Shown here: piece after piece, positions 17,691-26,914 of the stretch
How positions within the stretch are numbered: position 1 is the first letter of the stretch
Layout: each line of letters starts with the position of its first letter
Made by a program: the position numbers and the translations under genes
The notes under the pieces: model-generated
What the model saw: only the letters and a program-made list of their open reading frames with translations
Database searches by the model: none
Told to the model about the DNA's origin: nothing
Assembly (NCBI GenBank): GCA_019739335.1
Contig: CP073261.1
Location: 2,470,001 to 2,534,000, forward strand
DNA from: Erythrobacter sp.
GTDB lineage: Bacteria; Pseudomonadota; Alphaproteobacteria; Sphingomonadales; Sphingomonadaceae
DNA: 64,000 nt
Direction: 5' to 3'

Positions 17691-18596
17691 TCAACCGCAG
17701 ATTTTCGCCTTCGATTCGGTATATTCGGCGATAATCTGTTCGCATATCGCGCTGGCGGGGCGCACTTCGCGCACTGCGCCGACGCCATGCCCGGCAGACC
17801 AGATGGTTTTCCATGCCTTCGCCTCTTCGTTGAGCGACATTTGCCCGGCATGTTCGGGAAGGGTCGCCGCGGCGAGGCTGGGCGTGAGGAAATTCGCGCC
17901 GACGCCGGTCACCTTGTCAGTATAGGTGATATCCTTTGCGGAGGCGCCGATCATCATGTCCTTTTGTCCATCCGGCGCCATGCTTTCGGCGGCGGCGATG
18001 AAATGGCTGCCGAAATAGCCGAAATCAGCCCCCATCGCTTCGGCGGCGAGAATGTGCCCGCCGTGGCTCATGCTGCCCGAAAGGATGATCGCGCCGTCAT
18101 AGAACTCGCGGATTTCCGACACGAGGGCAAAGGGGCTGTAGGTACCGGCATGGCCACCTGCGCCCGCTGCCACGGCAATGATGCCATCGACGCCTGCTTC
18201 GACCGCTTTCTCGGCATGGCGGCGCTGGATCACATCGTGGAACACGAGGCCCCCGTAGGAATGCACCGCCGCCACCAGATCGGGCACCGCGCCGAGCGAG
18301 GTGATGATGAGCGGCACTTTGTGCTTCACGCACAGTTCCAGATCGGCCATCACCCGCGGATTCGACTGGTGGACGATCAGGTTGACGCCATAGGGCGCAT
18401 CATCGGGGCCGAGCCGGTCCTCGATTTCGTTGAGCCAGTCCTCGAACCCTTCGGAGGTGCGCTGGTTAAGGGCCGGGAAAGTCCCGCAAATACCCGCCTT
18501 GCAGGTCTCCACCACCAGATCGGGGCCGGAAACGAGGAACATCGGCGCGGCAATGGCCGGGACGCTGAGCCGCGCCTTGAACTCCTCGACCGTCAA
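17691..18596 (-). CDS. NPD-family flavin enzyme (nitronate monooxygenase-like)
   Basis: 301 residues, FMN-dependent TIM barrel of the 2-nitropropane dioxygenase / nitronate monooxygenase family. The FMN phosphate-binding region AAGAGGHAGTYSPFAL and the ALNQRTSEGFEDWL segment near the N terminus are typical of the class found next to fatty-acid genes. The real substrate in such operons may be an enoyl or nitro compound rather than 2-nitropropane. Its ATG overlaps the stop of the acyl-CoA dehydrogenase by 4 bases (ATGA). It is the last gene of the beta-oxidation operon, 36 bases before the PKS gene. Confidence 0.85.
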   Translation of the reverse strand: MTVEEFKARLSVPAIAAPMFLVSGPDLVVETCKAGICGTFPALNQRTSEGFEDWLNEIEDRLGPDDAPYGVNLIVHQSNPRVMADLELCVKHKVPLIITSLGAVPDLVAAVHSYGGLVFHDVIQRRHAEKAVEAGVDGIIAVAAGAGGHAGTYSPFALVSEIREFYDGAIILSGSMSHGGHILAAEAMGADFGYFGSHFIAAAESMAPDGQKDMMIGASAKDITYTDKVTGVGANFLTPSLAAATLPEHAGQMSLNEEAKAWKTIWSAGHGVGAVREVRPASAICEQIIAEYTESKAKICG

Positions 18597-20383
18597 AACG
18601 CTTCCTCCGGCATATCCATCATGCTCGCCTTGCCGCTGCGGATCGCCATGAATTGTGCCGTGGCGGGAGGCAGCAGCCGGTTGAAGAAGAACTGCGCTGT
18701 GGTGATCTTGGCCTTGTAGAACTGCTCTTCTCCGGTGCCTTCGGCCAGCTTCGCATGAGCCACCTTGGCCGCCTTGGCAAAGCAGTAGCCCATCGCCACG
18801 AAGCCGAGCAGGCGCAGGTAATCGGTCGCAGCTGCCGCCGCTTCATCGGGATCGCTCAGGCCCTTCTGGGCAATGTGCCCCGTCGCCAGTTGCAGCGCGC
18901 CGAAGCTCTGCTGGAGCGAACCGACCAGCTTGCCGATCTGCGCGTCCTGCGCATTGTCCTCAAGGAACTGCGACACCGGGTGGAAGAAGGCGCGCAGGTT
19001 GCGGCCCATCCGGTCGGGCAGCTTGCGGCCGACCAGATCGAGCGCCTGGATGCCGTTGGTGCCTTCGTAGATCATTGCGATCCGGGCATCGCGGGCGAAC
19101 TGCTCCACCCCGGTTTCCTGGATGTAGCCGTGGCCACCGTAGACCTGCACCGCGAGATGCGCGCTTTCATGGCCGAGATCGGTGAACAGGGCCTTCACCA
19201 CCGGAGTCATCAGCGCGACGAAATCCTTCGCCCGCGCCCGTGCTTCGGGCTCCTTCGCCGCGTGTTCGGCATCGAGCGCGCGGCTGACCCATGCGGTGAG
19301 TGCCCGGCAGCCTTCGTTATAGGCGCGCATCGTCATCAGCATCCGCCGCACATCGGGGTGGACGATGATCGGATCGGCGGGGCCAGAGGGGTTCTTGACG
19401 CCCGAAAGCGAGCGGCCTTGCAGCCGGTCCTTGGCGTACCAGACGGCCGACTGGTAAGCGATCTCGCCCACGCCAAGCCCCTGGATGCCCACGGCAACGC
19501 GCTCGGTGTTCATCATCGCGAACATCGCTTCGAGCCCCTTGTGCGGCTGGCCGACCAGCCAGCCCTTCGATTCCTCGAAAGTCATCTGGCAGGTAGCGGA
19601 CGCCTTGAGGCCCATCTTGTGTTCGATCGCGGTGGGACGGGCATTGTTGTGATTGCCGAGCGAACCGTCTTCGTTGGGCAGGTACTTGGGCACCAGGAAC
19701 AGGCTGATCCCCTTCACCCCGGTCGGCGCATCGGGCAGGCGGGCGAGCACGAGGTGAACGATGTTCTCAGTCAGGTCGTGGTCGCCGGCGCTGATGAAGA
19801 TCTTGTTGCCCGAAATCAGGAAGCTGCCGTCTTCCTGCGGCTCGGCCTTGGTGCGCAGCATCCCCAGATCGGTGCCGCAATGCGGTTCGGTCAGGCACAT
19901 GGTGCCCGACCATTCGCCGTTCGCCATGCGGGGCAGATAAAAGGCCTTCTGGTCCTCGCTGCCATAGGCGTCGAGCGAGACCATCGCCCCGTTGGTCAGA
20001 CCGGGATAGAGTCCGAACGAGAGGTTCGCCGAGCAGGTCATTTCCTCGACCATCTTGCCCACCGAATGCGGGGCGCCCTGGCCGCCGTACTCAGGCTTCG
20101 CGCCGAGGCCCGCCCAGCCGCCTTCGCAGAAGTGTTTGTAGGCTTCCTGAAAACCCTTGGGCGTGCGGACCACGCCGTTTTCGATTCGGCAGCCTTCCTG
20201 GTCGCCGGGCCAGTTGATCGGCAGCAGCACGTCACGGCACAGCTTGTTGGCTTCTTCAAGGATCGCCACCGTGGTGTCGGCATCGAAATCCTCGAACCCT
20301 TCGAGATCGCCGAACCCGTCGTCGGTGTGCAGTTCTTCCAGCACAAAGCGCATGTCGCGGATGGGGGCTTCATAGACTTGCAT
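18593..20383 (-). CDS. Acyl-CoA dehydrogenase (long DmdC-like type)
   Basis: 596 residues, larger than the classic 380-residue family because of an extra C-terminal helical domain, as in DmdC-like and fatty-acid acyl-CoA dehydrogenases. FAD and substrate contacts are seen in CLTEPHCGTDLGMLRTKA and KIFISAGDHDL; the catalytic Glu is in MIYEGTNGIQALDLVGRK. It introduces the C2-C3 double bond in beta-oxidation. It lies between the fadN-like gene (19 bases) and the NPD-family gene (4-base overlap). AAAGGA precedes the ATG. Confidence 0.93.
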   Translation of the reverse strand: MQVYEAPIRDMRFVLEELHTDDGFGDLEGFEDFDADTTVAILEEANKLCRDVLLPINWPGDQEGCRIENGVVRTPKGFQEAYKHFCEGGWAGLGAKPEYGGQGAPHSVGKMVEEMTCSANLSFGLYPGLTNGAMVSLDAYGSEDQKAFYLPRMANGEWSGTMCLTEPHCGTDLGMLRTKAEPQEDGSFLISGNKIFISAGDHDLTENIVHLVLARLPDAPTGVKGISLFLVPKYLPNEDGSLGNHNNARPTAIEHKMGLKASATCQMTFEESKGWLVGQPHKGLEAMFAMMNTERVAVGIQGLGVGEIAYQSAVWYAKDRLQGRSLSGVKNPSGPADPIIVHPDVRRMLMTMRAYNEGCRALTAWVSRALDAEHAAKEPEARARAKDFVALMTPVVKALFTDLGHESAHLAVQVYGGHGYIQETGVEQFARDARIAMIYEGTNGIQALDLVGRKLPDRMGRNLRAFFHPVSQFLEDNAQDAQIGKLVGSLQQSFGALQLATGHIAQKGLSDPDEAAAAATDYLRLLGFVAMGYCFAKAAKVAHAKLAEGTGEEQFYKAKITTAQFFFNRLLPPATAQFMAIRSGKASMMDMPEEAF

Positions 20384-20402
20384 CGGACAAATCCTTTCAG
20401 GT

Positions 20403-22736
20403 TCAGTTTCGGAGCGGCTTGCCGGTTTCGAGCATCTGCTCGACCCGGGCCTGTGATTTCGGGTTGCGGACGAGGCGCATGAAAGACTCGACTTCGAGTT
20501 TGAGCAATTGCGCCTCGGTGGTCACGTCCATCATGTCGGTGTGGCCGCCCGTCAGGATATGGGCAAGCTCGCCCGCCACCGTTTCATCGTGCGGGGTTGC
20601 CAGGCCCTGCTTGCGGAACGAATCGACTGCCAGCTTGAGCGCGGCCGCACCGCTCGGGCCGGGCAGGCGGTATTCGGGCTTTTCGGGCGGAGTGTAACCT
20701 TCCACCATCGCCAGCGCGCGCTGCTTGGCATCGTAGAGCAGGCGATCGCGGTTCATCGTGATCCCGTCCTTATGACGTAGGAAGCCCAGATCCTTCGCTT
20801 CCGCCGCCGATTTGGCGACCGTGGCGGTGGAAATGATCTCGAACGCCTTGGAGACGGCAGGCATCGGACCCTTGGGCTGGCGCGGGTTCTCCAGCCAGCG
20901 GGTGAGCATTTCGCCGCAGCCGCCCCAGCCGGGGATCAGCCCCACGCCGGTCTCGACCAACCCGATATAGGTTTCGGCATGGGCTTGGATCGCATCGGAA
21001 TTGAGGCACACCTCGCAGCCGCCGCCCAGCGCCATCCCAAACGGAGCCGAGACGACGGGGAAGGGCGCATATTTCAACGCCTTGTAGGCATCCTGTCCGC
21101 CCTTCACCAAGCGTTCGACTTCGCTCCAGGCAGCGATGTTGAGCGCGAACATGGCAAGGCCGAGGTTTGCCCCGGCAGAGAAATTGGAGCCTTCGTTGTA
21201 GACCACCAGCGCCTTGTAATCGCTTTTCACCAGACCGATGGCCTGCTGGATCAGCTTCATCACCTGCTCGTCCAGCGCGTTCATCTTGCCGGTGAATTCG
21301 AGCGCGACGACGCCATCGCCCACATCCCACAGCGAAGCCGAGCCGTTCTTGAGCAGCGGCTTGGTCGTGCGCTTGATATCCTCGAGCAGCAACACGCCTT
21401 CGGGGCGCACGACATCGTGGTACTGGCCGTCGGTGCCAAAATACTGCCGCTTGCCGTTCTCGATGCGGTAGAAGGTCTGGTCGCCAACCTGTTGCAATAT
21501 CGCCGGAACCGGCAGGCCCGCAGCCTGCAAACGTTCAACCAGATGTGCGGCGCCGATAGCGTCGATCATCTCGAACGGACCGGCCTTCCAGTTGTAGCCC
21601 AGCTTCATCGCATCGTCGACGCCGACCACGGTCTTGGTCGCTTCGGGAACGATGGAGGCCGCGTAGGAGAGCGTCGGGCCAAGCACGGCCCAGGCGTAAT
21701 CGCCGACCTTGCCCTTGTCCGAAATCAGCGCCTTCAGGTCACCCTTGGCAGCGGGTCCGCGAACATTAGCGGGGCGGGCGGCGGCACGATATTCGCCGCT
21801 CTTGAGGTCCTTGGCCTCTTTCACCTTCGAACCGTCGGCGCCCTTGGCCATGCGGTAGAAGCCGCCCTTGCCTTTGCGCCCGGTGTAGCCGTCTGCAATC
21901 ATCGCTTCGATCAGCGGTTCCGAACGGGCAATCGCCTGGTAGGGATCGTCCTTCGGCAGGGTGCTGGTGAGGCTGGCCATCAGGTGCGGCATCAGATCGA
22001 TGCCGACCAGATCGACAAGGCCGAACACGCCGGTCTTGGGCACGCCCATCGGGCGACCGACAATCTCGTCCGCCTCTTCCACGCTCAGCCCCAGATCGAA
22101 AGCCGCGTTGACCGCGGCCTGAATCCAGAAGGTGCCGATGCGATTGGCGATGAAGCCGGGCGAATCCTCGGCATCGACCACGCTCTTGCCGAGCTGGCGA
22201 TCGACGAAATCGGAGACCATTTTCACCGTGGCCGGATTGCTCTGCGGCCCCGCAACAATTTCGATCAGCCGCATGTAGCGCGGCGGATTGAAGAAGTGGG
22301 TGATGAGGAAATCCTGCTTGAACTGGTCCGAACGGCCGTCGGTCAGTTGCGCCAGCGGGATGGTGGAGGTGTTGGACGACACCGCCGTACCTGGACGGCG
22401 CACTTCCTCGAGTTTGGCATAGAGGCTCTGCTTGATGTCGAGCCGTTCGATGATCGCCTCGACCACCCAGTCACACTCGGCGACCCGGCCAAGGTGATCC
22501 TCGATATTGCCAGTTTCGACCAGCCCGGCCGCGCGCTTGCCCATGAAGGGGGCAGGGTCGGTCTTGAGCATCTTTGCCACTGCGCCTTCGGCAATGGCAT
22601 TGCGGTTGGTGCCGTCCTTGGGGACGATGTCGAGCAGCAGCACCGGCACGCCGGCATTGGCGACTTGCGCAGCGATCCCCGCACCCATCGTGCCTGCGCC
22701 GATCACGCAGACCTTCTTGATCGTATTGTCAGCCAT
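20403..22736 (-). CDS. fadN: Bifunctional 3-hydroxyacyl-CoA dehydrogenase / enoyl-CoA hydratase (FadN-like)
   Basis: 777 residues. The hydroxyacyl-CoA dehydrogenase comes first, with VCVIGAGTMGAGIAAQVA at residues 7-24; the crotonase domain comes last (near FSAGANLGLAMFALNIA, then APFGMALGGGCE). This order is the reverse of FadB of E. coli and matches Bacillus FadN, which also clusters with a thiolase and an acyl-CoA dehydrogenase. It performs two steps of beta-oxidation. The second of two adjacent ATGs (22736) gives 7 bases from GGAGG; the first (22739) overlaps the thiolase stop. Confidence 0.93.
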   Translation of the reverse strand: MADNTIKKVCVIGAGTMGAGIAAQVANAGVPVLLLDIVPKDGTNRNAIAEGAVAKMLKTDPAPFMGKRAAGLVETGNIEDHLGRVAECDWVVEAIIERLDIKQSLYAKLEEVRRPGTAVSSNTSTIPLAQLTDGRSDQFKQDFLITHFFNPPRYMRLIEIVAGPQSNPATVKMVSDFVDRQLGKSVVDAEDSPGFIANRIGTFWIQAAVNAAFDLGLSVEEADEIVGRPMGVPKTGVFGLVDLVGIDLMPHLMASLTSTLPKDDPYQAIARSEPLIEAMIADGYTGRKGKGGFYRMAKGADGSKVKEAKDLKSGEYRAAARPANVRGPAAKGDLKALISDKGKVGDYAWAVLGPTLSYAASIVPEATKTVVGVDDAMKLGYNWKAGPFEMIDAIGAAHLVERLQAAGLPVPAILQQVGDQTFYRIENGKRQYFGTDGQYHDVVRPEGVLLLEDIKRTTKPLLKNGSASLWDVGDGVVALEFTGKMNALDEQVMKLIQQAIGLVKSDYKALVVYNEGSNFSAGANLGLAMFALNIAAWSEVERLVKGGQDAYKALKYAPFPVVSAPFGMALGGGCEVCLNSDAIQAHAETYIGLVETGVGLIPGWGGCGEMLTRWLENPRQPKGPMPAVSKAFEIISTATVAKSAAEAKDLGFLRHKDGITMNRDRLLYDAKQRALAMVEGYTPPEKPEYRLPGPSGAAALKLAVDSFRKQGLATPHDETVAGELAHILTGGHTDMMDVTTEAQLLKLEVESFMRLVRNPKSQARVEQMLETGKPLRN

Positions 22737-23872
22737 CATGCGGCCTCCAGAATGGTGGCGATGCCCTGTCCGCCGCCGATGCACTGGGTGGAGAGCGAAT
22801 ATGTCTTGCCCTCACGCTGGAGCAGGCTGGCGGCCTTGCCGACGATCCGAGCGCCGGTGGCGCCAAGGGGGTGGCCGATGGCAATCGCGCCGCCATCCAG
22901 ATTGATCTTCTCGAGCGGAATGCCGAGATCGGCAATGCAGGCGAGCGACTGGCTGGCGAAGGCTTCGTTCAGTTCGACAATGTCGATATCGTCCATCGTC
23001 AGCCCCGCGCGAGCGAGTGCCTTGCGGCTGGCTTCGACCGGACCGATGCCCATGATTTCGGGTGCGCAGCCGGAAATCGCCATGCTCCTGATTTTCGCCA
23101 TCACCTTGAGGCCGTTGGCCGCAGCATAGTCGGCGCTGCACACCAGCACCGCGGTCGCGCCGTCGGTGAGCGGGGAGGAGGTTCCGGCGGTGACAGTGCC
23201 TTCCTGGTCGAAGGCCAGCTTCAGGCCTGCAAGCCCTTCGGCTGTGGTTTCAGGGCGCGGGGTGCCGTCGCTGTCGATCACCGTTCCATCGGGAAGGGTG
23301 TAGGGCACGATTTCATCGGCAAAGGAACCCTTGGCCATCGCTGCTCCGGTCTTCTGCTGGCTGGCGACCGCGAAGGCCTCCTGATCGGCGCGGCTGAGCG
23401 AATACTTCTTCGCCACGTTTTCCGCCGTGTCACCCATTCCGAGATAGGCGGCGCTCTTCTTGGCGAGCGCGGGATTGGGCATGGGGTTGAACCCGGTCAT
23501 CGGCACGCGGCTCATGCCTTCGACACCGGCGCATATGAACACGTCGCCCGCGCCCATTGCGATCTGCCCGGCGGCATAGTGGATCGCGCTCATCGACGAG
23601 CCGCAGAAGCGGTTCATCGTGATGCCGCCAACGCTCAAGGGCAGATCGGCGAGCAGGCCGACCAGGCGGGCGATGTTGAAGCCCTGTTCGCCTTCGGGGA
23701 AGGCACAGCCCATCACGATGTCCTCGATATCGTCAGCCTTCACGCCAGTGCGTTCGATCAGCCCGCGAATCGTGTTGGCGGCGAGATCATCCGGGCGGAC
23801 CTTCGCGAGGGCGCCGCGATAGGCGGGGTGGAAGGGGGAGCGGACGTATCCGGCGATGACGACATCAGTCAT
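22736..23872 (-). CDS. fadA: Acetyl-CoA acyltransferase (thiolase)
   Basis: Final thiolytic step of beta-oxidation. 378 residues with the nucleophile Cys in NRFCGSSMSAIH (near residue 90), the His in AIGHPLGATGARIVG and the second Cys in STQCIGGGQG. First gene of the operon; its TGA overlaps the ATG of the fadN-like gene. Divergent from the acyl-CoA ligase over a 188-base region containing a MerR-type operator candidate. Confidence 0.95.
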   Translation of the reverse strand: MTDVVIAGYVRSPFHPAYRGALAKVRPDDLAANTIRGLIERTGVKADDIEDIVMGCAFPEGEQGFNIARLVGLLADLPLSVGGITMNRFCGSSMSAIHYAAGQIAMGAGDVFICAGVEGMSRVPMTGFNPMPNPALAKKSAAYLGMGDTAENVAKKYSLSRADQEAFAVASQQKTGAAMAKGSFADEIVPYTLPDGTVIDSDGTPRPETTAEGLAGLKLAFDQEGTVTAGTSSPLTDGATAVLVCSADYAAANGLKVMAKIRSMAISGCAPEIMGIGPVEASRKALARAGLTMDDIDIVELNEAFASQSLACIADLGIPLEKINLDGGAIAIGHPLGATGARIVGKAASLLQREGKTYSLSTQCIGGGQGIATILEAA

Positions 23873-23965
23873 GGTGGCTTTGCCTTTCCTCTTGTTTTTG
23901 CGTTTATCGCGGGCGTTTCGGGGCGATTGACCTTTTGCGCCGAATGATTACGATAAAGTCTGTTG

Positions 23966-23983
23966 CTTGACCTATACGTTAAG
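23966..23983. promoter_or_regulatory. Candidate MerR-family operator between the fad operons
   Basis: CTTGACCTATACGTTAAG, an imperfect 18-base palindrome (CTTGACC/CGTTAAG, 5 of 7 positions paired). Its shape is like the LiuR-type operators of MerR regulators that control branched-chain and fatty-acid catabolism. It sits in the divergent region read to the left by fadA and to the right by the ligase-MerR genes, so one site could govern both. Confidence 0.45.
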
Positions 23984-24060
23984 CAGGATGGAATCAAGAC
24001 GCTCTTTCGCCCGTAGCCTTAGCAGCTTTGGACAAGTGCAGCGTCAGGGAAAGGAAACAA

Positions 24061-25800
24061 ATGCCTGCCGTCGATGCGCCCTCGCACCCGCTCGATACCA
24101 GCCGCATCCTCGATGCGCAGGGCAATCTGCGCCCACGCCTGCTGACCGAACTGCTCGACCATGCGGTGGCAAAGTTTCCGCAGCGGGTCTGCGTCGATTT
24201 TCTCGGGCGCGAGTGGACCTACGCCCATATCGGCGAACTGGTTGATCGGATCGCGACCGGATTGCAGGCAGAAGGGCTGGGGCAGGGGGACCGATTCGGC
24301 CTGTGCCTGCCCAACACCCCCTATTCGGTCATCCTCTATTTCGCGGTGCTGCGCGCCGGTGCCACCGTCGTGAATATCAACCCGCTCTATTCGGAAAGCG
24401 AGGTGGAGTTCCTCGTCACCGATTCGGGGGCGAAGATGGTGGCGGTGCCCGATCTGGAATTGCTGCACGGCAAGGTGGCAGTGGCCTGGGGCAAGGCGGA
24501 TGAAGCGGGTAAGGTTTCGCTCGAAAAGATCTTGCTCTGCCCGATGGCCGATGTGCTGCCGTTCTGGAAAGGCGTCGGCCTGCGAACACTGAAGCGGTCG
24601 GCGCTCGCAAAGCGGCGCGCGGGTGTGGGCTACCTCGATTACCGTGCGCTGGCCGCGCATCCCGCCGCTCCGAAAAAGGTGGAGCAGCATCCGGACGATG
24701 TGGCGGTGCTGCAATATACCGGCGGCACCACCGGGCGGCCCAAGGGGGCGATGCTCACCCACGCCAATCTGGCCGCCAATTCGGCGCAGATGATGCTGCA
24801 CGTGGGCGAAGAGCGCGACATGCAGGAGCGCACCCTTGGCGTGCTGCCGCTGTTCCACGTCTTCGCGCTTACCTGCGTGCTCAATTTCGGCGTCGATACC
24901 GCCGCCGAACTGGTGCTGCTGCCGCGTTTCGAAATGGACGAAGTGCTGAAAACGATCCGCCGCAAGCCGCCGACGCAGATTTTCGGGGTGCCGACGATCT
25001 ACAATGCTCTCGGCTCGCTGCCCGACGACAAGGTGCCCGATCTCTCCGCCGTGCGCACCAGCATATCCGGCGGCGCGCCGCTGCCGCTGGAGATTCGCCA
25101 GCAATACGAAAAGCGCACCGGATCGCCGGTGTCGGAGGGCTACGGCCTCACCGAAGCCTCGCCAATCATCACCAGCAATCCGCTGCTCGGCCGCCAGCCG
25201 GTGAAGGACAATTCAGCCGGCCCAGCCTTCCCGCACACCATTATCGAAATCCGCAATCCCGAAACCGGCGAATGCTGCGTGGGCGTGGGCGAGAAGGGCG
25301 AGATCTGCGCGCGCGGGCCGCAGGTAATGAAGGGTTACTGGAACCAGCCGGAGGCAACCGCTGCAACTTTCGTCGATGGTGCGCTGAAAACGGGCGACAT
25401 CGGCTATCTCGACAAGGACGGTTACCTGTTCATTGTCGATCGGATCAAGGACCTGATCCTGTGTTCGGGCTACAACGTCTATCCGCGCGTGATCGAGGAC
25501 GCGGCCTATGAGCATCCGGCGGTGAAGGAAGCCGTCGCGATCGGCATTCCCGACGATTACCGGGGCGAGGCACCCAAGCTGTTCATTGCCCTGCACCCGG
25601 GCGAGGACCTCGACGCGGCGACGCTGCACGCTTTCCTCAAGATGCGGCTCAGTCCCATTGAAATGCCCGACGCCTACGAATTTCGCGACGAATTGCCCAA
25701 GACGCTGGTGGGCAAGCTGGAAAAGAAGGCGCTGGTTGCAGAGGAACGAGCCAAGGCTGAGGCCAGCAGGGCCGAGGAAGCGGGGGGGGCAAGCGCATGA
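24061..25800 (+). CDS. Long-chain fatty-acid--CoA ligase
   Basis: 579 residues of the adenylate-forming family. The ATP-binding P-loop is QYTGGTTGRPKGAMLTH; motif A5 is SEGYGLTEASP; the hinge is DRIKDLILCSGYNVYP, and the C-terminal catalytic Lys lies in LPKTLVGKLEKKAL. It activates free fatty acids for the divergent beta-oxidation operon. ATG at 24061 is preferred (AGGAAACA site); an in-frame TTG at 24028 is less likely. The gene ends in ATGA shared with the MerR gene. Confidence 0.93.
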   Translation: MPAVDAPSHPLDTSRILDAQGNLRPRLLTELLDHAVAKFPQRVCVDFLGREWTYAHIGELVDRIATGLQAEGLGQGDRFGLCLPNTPYSVILYFAVLRAGATVVNINPLYSESEVEFLVTDSGAKMVAVPDLELLHGKVAVAWGKADEAGKVSLEKILLCPMADVLPFWKGVGLRTLKRSALAKRRAGVGYLDYRALAAHPAAPKKVEQHPDDVAVLQYTGGTTGRPKGAMLTHANLAANSAQMMLHVGEERDMQERTLGVLPLFHVFALTCVLNFGVDTAAELVLLPRFEMDEVLKTIRRKPPTQIFGVPTIYNALGSLPDDKVPDLSAVRTSISGGAPLPLEIRQQYEKRTGSPVSEGYGLTEASPIITSNPLLGRQPVKDNSAGPAFPHTIIEIRNPETGECCVGVGEKGEICARGPQVMKGYWNQPEATAATFVDGALKTGDIGYLDKDGYLFIVDRIKDLILCSGYNVYPRVIEDAAYEHPAVKEAVAIGIPDDYRGEAPKLFIALHPGEDLDAATLHAFLKMRLSPIEMPDAYEFRDELPKTLVGKLEKKALVAEERAKAEASRAEEAGGASA

Positions 25801-26234
25801 GCAATGTCGACATCAGCCCGCTGGGCACCGGGTCGCCCCTCGCGGACAACGGCGACGAGAGCCTGAAAAGCATCGCCGAAGCCGCCGAGGAACTGGGCGT
25901 GACCCAGCGCACCCTGCGTTTCTACGAAGACAAGGGCCTGATCGCGCCGCAGCGGGTGGGCACAATGCGCGTCTATTCGCGGCGCGAAATGGGCCGGATG
26001 ATGCTGATCCTGCGCGGCAAGCGGCTGGGCTTCTCGATTCGCGAGATCGGCGAATTCCTCTCGCTCTACGATACCGACCAGCAGCAGCTGGGGCAGATGC
26101 GCCACTTGGTGGGGCGAGTGACCGACCGGCTGGGCGAACTGCGGCAGCAGCGCGAGGCGATCGAGCAGACCATCGGCGAGCTGGAAACGATCGAGGCCCA
26201 GGCCAACGCGCATATCGCGCGGCTGGCGGGTTGA
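25797..26234 (+). CDS. MerR-family transcriptional regulator
   Basis: 145 residues. After a polar N-terminal tail of about 22 residues comes the winged-helix MerR head: SIAEAAEELGVTQRTLRFYEDKGL and RVYSRREMGRMMLILRGKRLGFS, then a coiled coil (RVTDRLGELRQQREAIEQTIGELE) for dimerisation. No C-terminal metal cysteines are present, so it senses an organic ligand, perhaps an acyl-CoA. It overlaps the ligase stop by 4 bases and is thus co-expressed with it. Best placed to control the ligase and the divergent fad operon. Confidence 0.9.
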   Translation: MSNVDISPLGTGSPLADNGDESLKSIAEAAEELGVTQRTLRFYEDKGLIAPQRVGTMRVYSRREMGRMMLILRGKRLGFSIREIGEFLSLYDTDQQQLGQMRHLVGRVTDRLGELRQQREAIEQTIGELETIEAQANAHIARLAG

Positions 26235-26261
26235 GCGGGCCGGATTTTCAGCGGAAACGAA

Positions 26262-26336
26262 TGGTGGGCGTAGCAAGGATTGAACTTGCGACCCCTACGA
26301 TGTCAACATAGTGCTCTACCACTGAGCTATACGCCC
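26262..26336 (-). tRNA. tRNA-Val (anticodon GAC)
   Basis: On the minus strand the sequence begins GGGCGTATAGCTCAGTGGTA, with acceptor pair GGGCGTA/TACGCCC, D arm GCTC...GAGC, anticodon stem CTATG/CGTAG around loop TTGACAT and a GTTCAATCC T loop. The anticodon is GAC, so valine. The 3' CCA is encoded (26262-26264), giving 75 bases. All arms pair. Confidence 0.95.
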
Positions 26337-26421
26337 GCACCATTCGCGTGGCCGACCCATCGGGGCGGCAGGCGGGCCATCTAGCGCCGCCTTGGCTGGC
26401 TGGCAAGTGCCTACCTGATCG

Positions 26422-26796
26422 TCAGAGCGTGGCGAAGGCCACGTCTTCGAACATCCGCTCCACTTCCATTACCAGGTCTTTCAGGTGGAACGGCTTGGAG
26501 AGCATCTTCGCCTTGGGCGCATCGTGGCTGGCGCGCAGCGAAACGGCGGCGAATCCGGTGATGAACATCACCTTCGTCGTCGGGCTCAATTCGGCGCAAT
26601 GCTGCGCCAGCTCGATCCCGTCGATCCCCGGCATCACGATATCGGACAGCAGCAGGTCGTAGATTTCGGTGCGCAGCAGCGGCAGGGCATCGGTCCCCGA
26701 ACCCACGGCCATCACGGAGTAGCCGGCCTTTTCCAGCGCGCGCTTCAGGTAGGTGCGCATCGCCGTGTCGTCTTCGGCCAGCAGGATCCGGATCAT
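26422..26796 (-). CDS. cpdR: CpdR-like single-domain response regulator
   Basis: 124 residues: one receiver domain only. Acidic pocket E8-D9-D10, phosphoacceptor Asp52 in LLLSDIVMPGIDG, and the conserved Lys in MLSKPFHLKDLV. In Caulobacter, CpdR in the unphosphorylated state guides ClpXP to cell-cycle targets; phosphorylation comes from the CckA-ChpT pathway. The assignment rests on the length, the LLAEDD...LLLSDI pattern and the location beside an N-formylglutamate amidohydrolase gene, as in many alphaproteobacteria. RBS GAGGAAGAGG precedes the ATG. Confidence 0.87.
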   Translation of the reverse strand: MIRILLAEDDTAMRTYLKRALEKAGYSVMAVGSGTDALPLLRTEIYDLLLSDIVMPGIDGIELAQHCAELSPTTKVMFITGFAAVSLRASHDAPKAKMLSKPFHLKDLVMEVERMFEDVAFATL

Positions 26797-26914
26797 GCCT
26801 CTTCCTCGGTTTGGTGTGTTTGACTCGCCGCCCCTCTAGCCACCAATTTGTAACAAAGTCTTGTTGCCAGATCGAGGTGACCTGCTTTGACACAGGACGC
26901 TTTCGCGGCCAGCT

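Noticed and set aside
20979..23129. Plus-strand frame of 716 codons opposite fadN and fadA
   Set aside because: Antisense shadow with low-complexity His/Asp/Arg composition.
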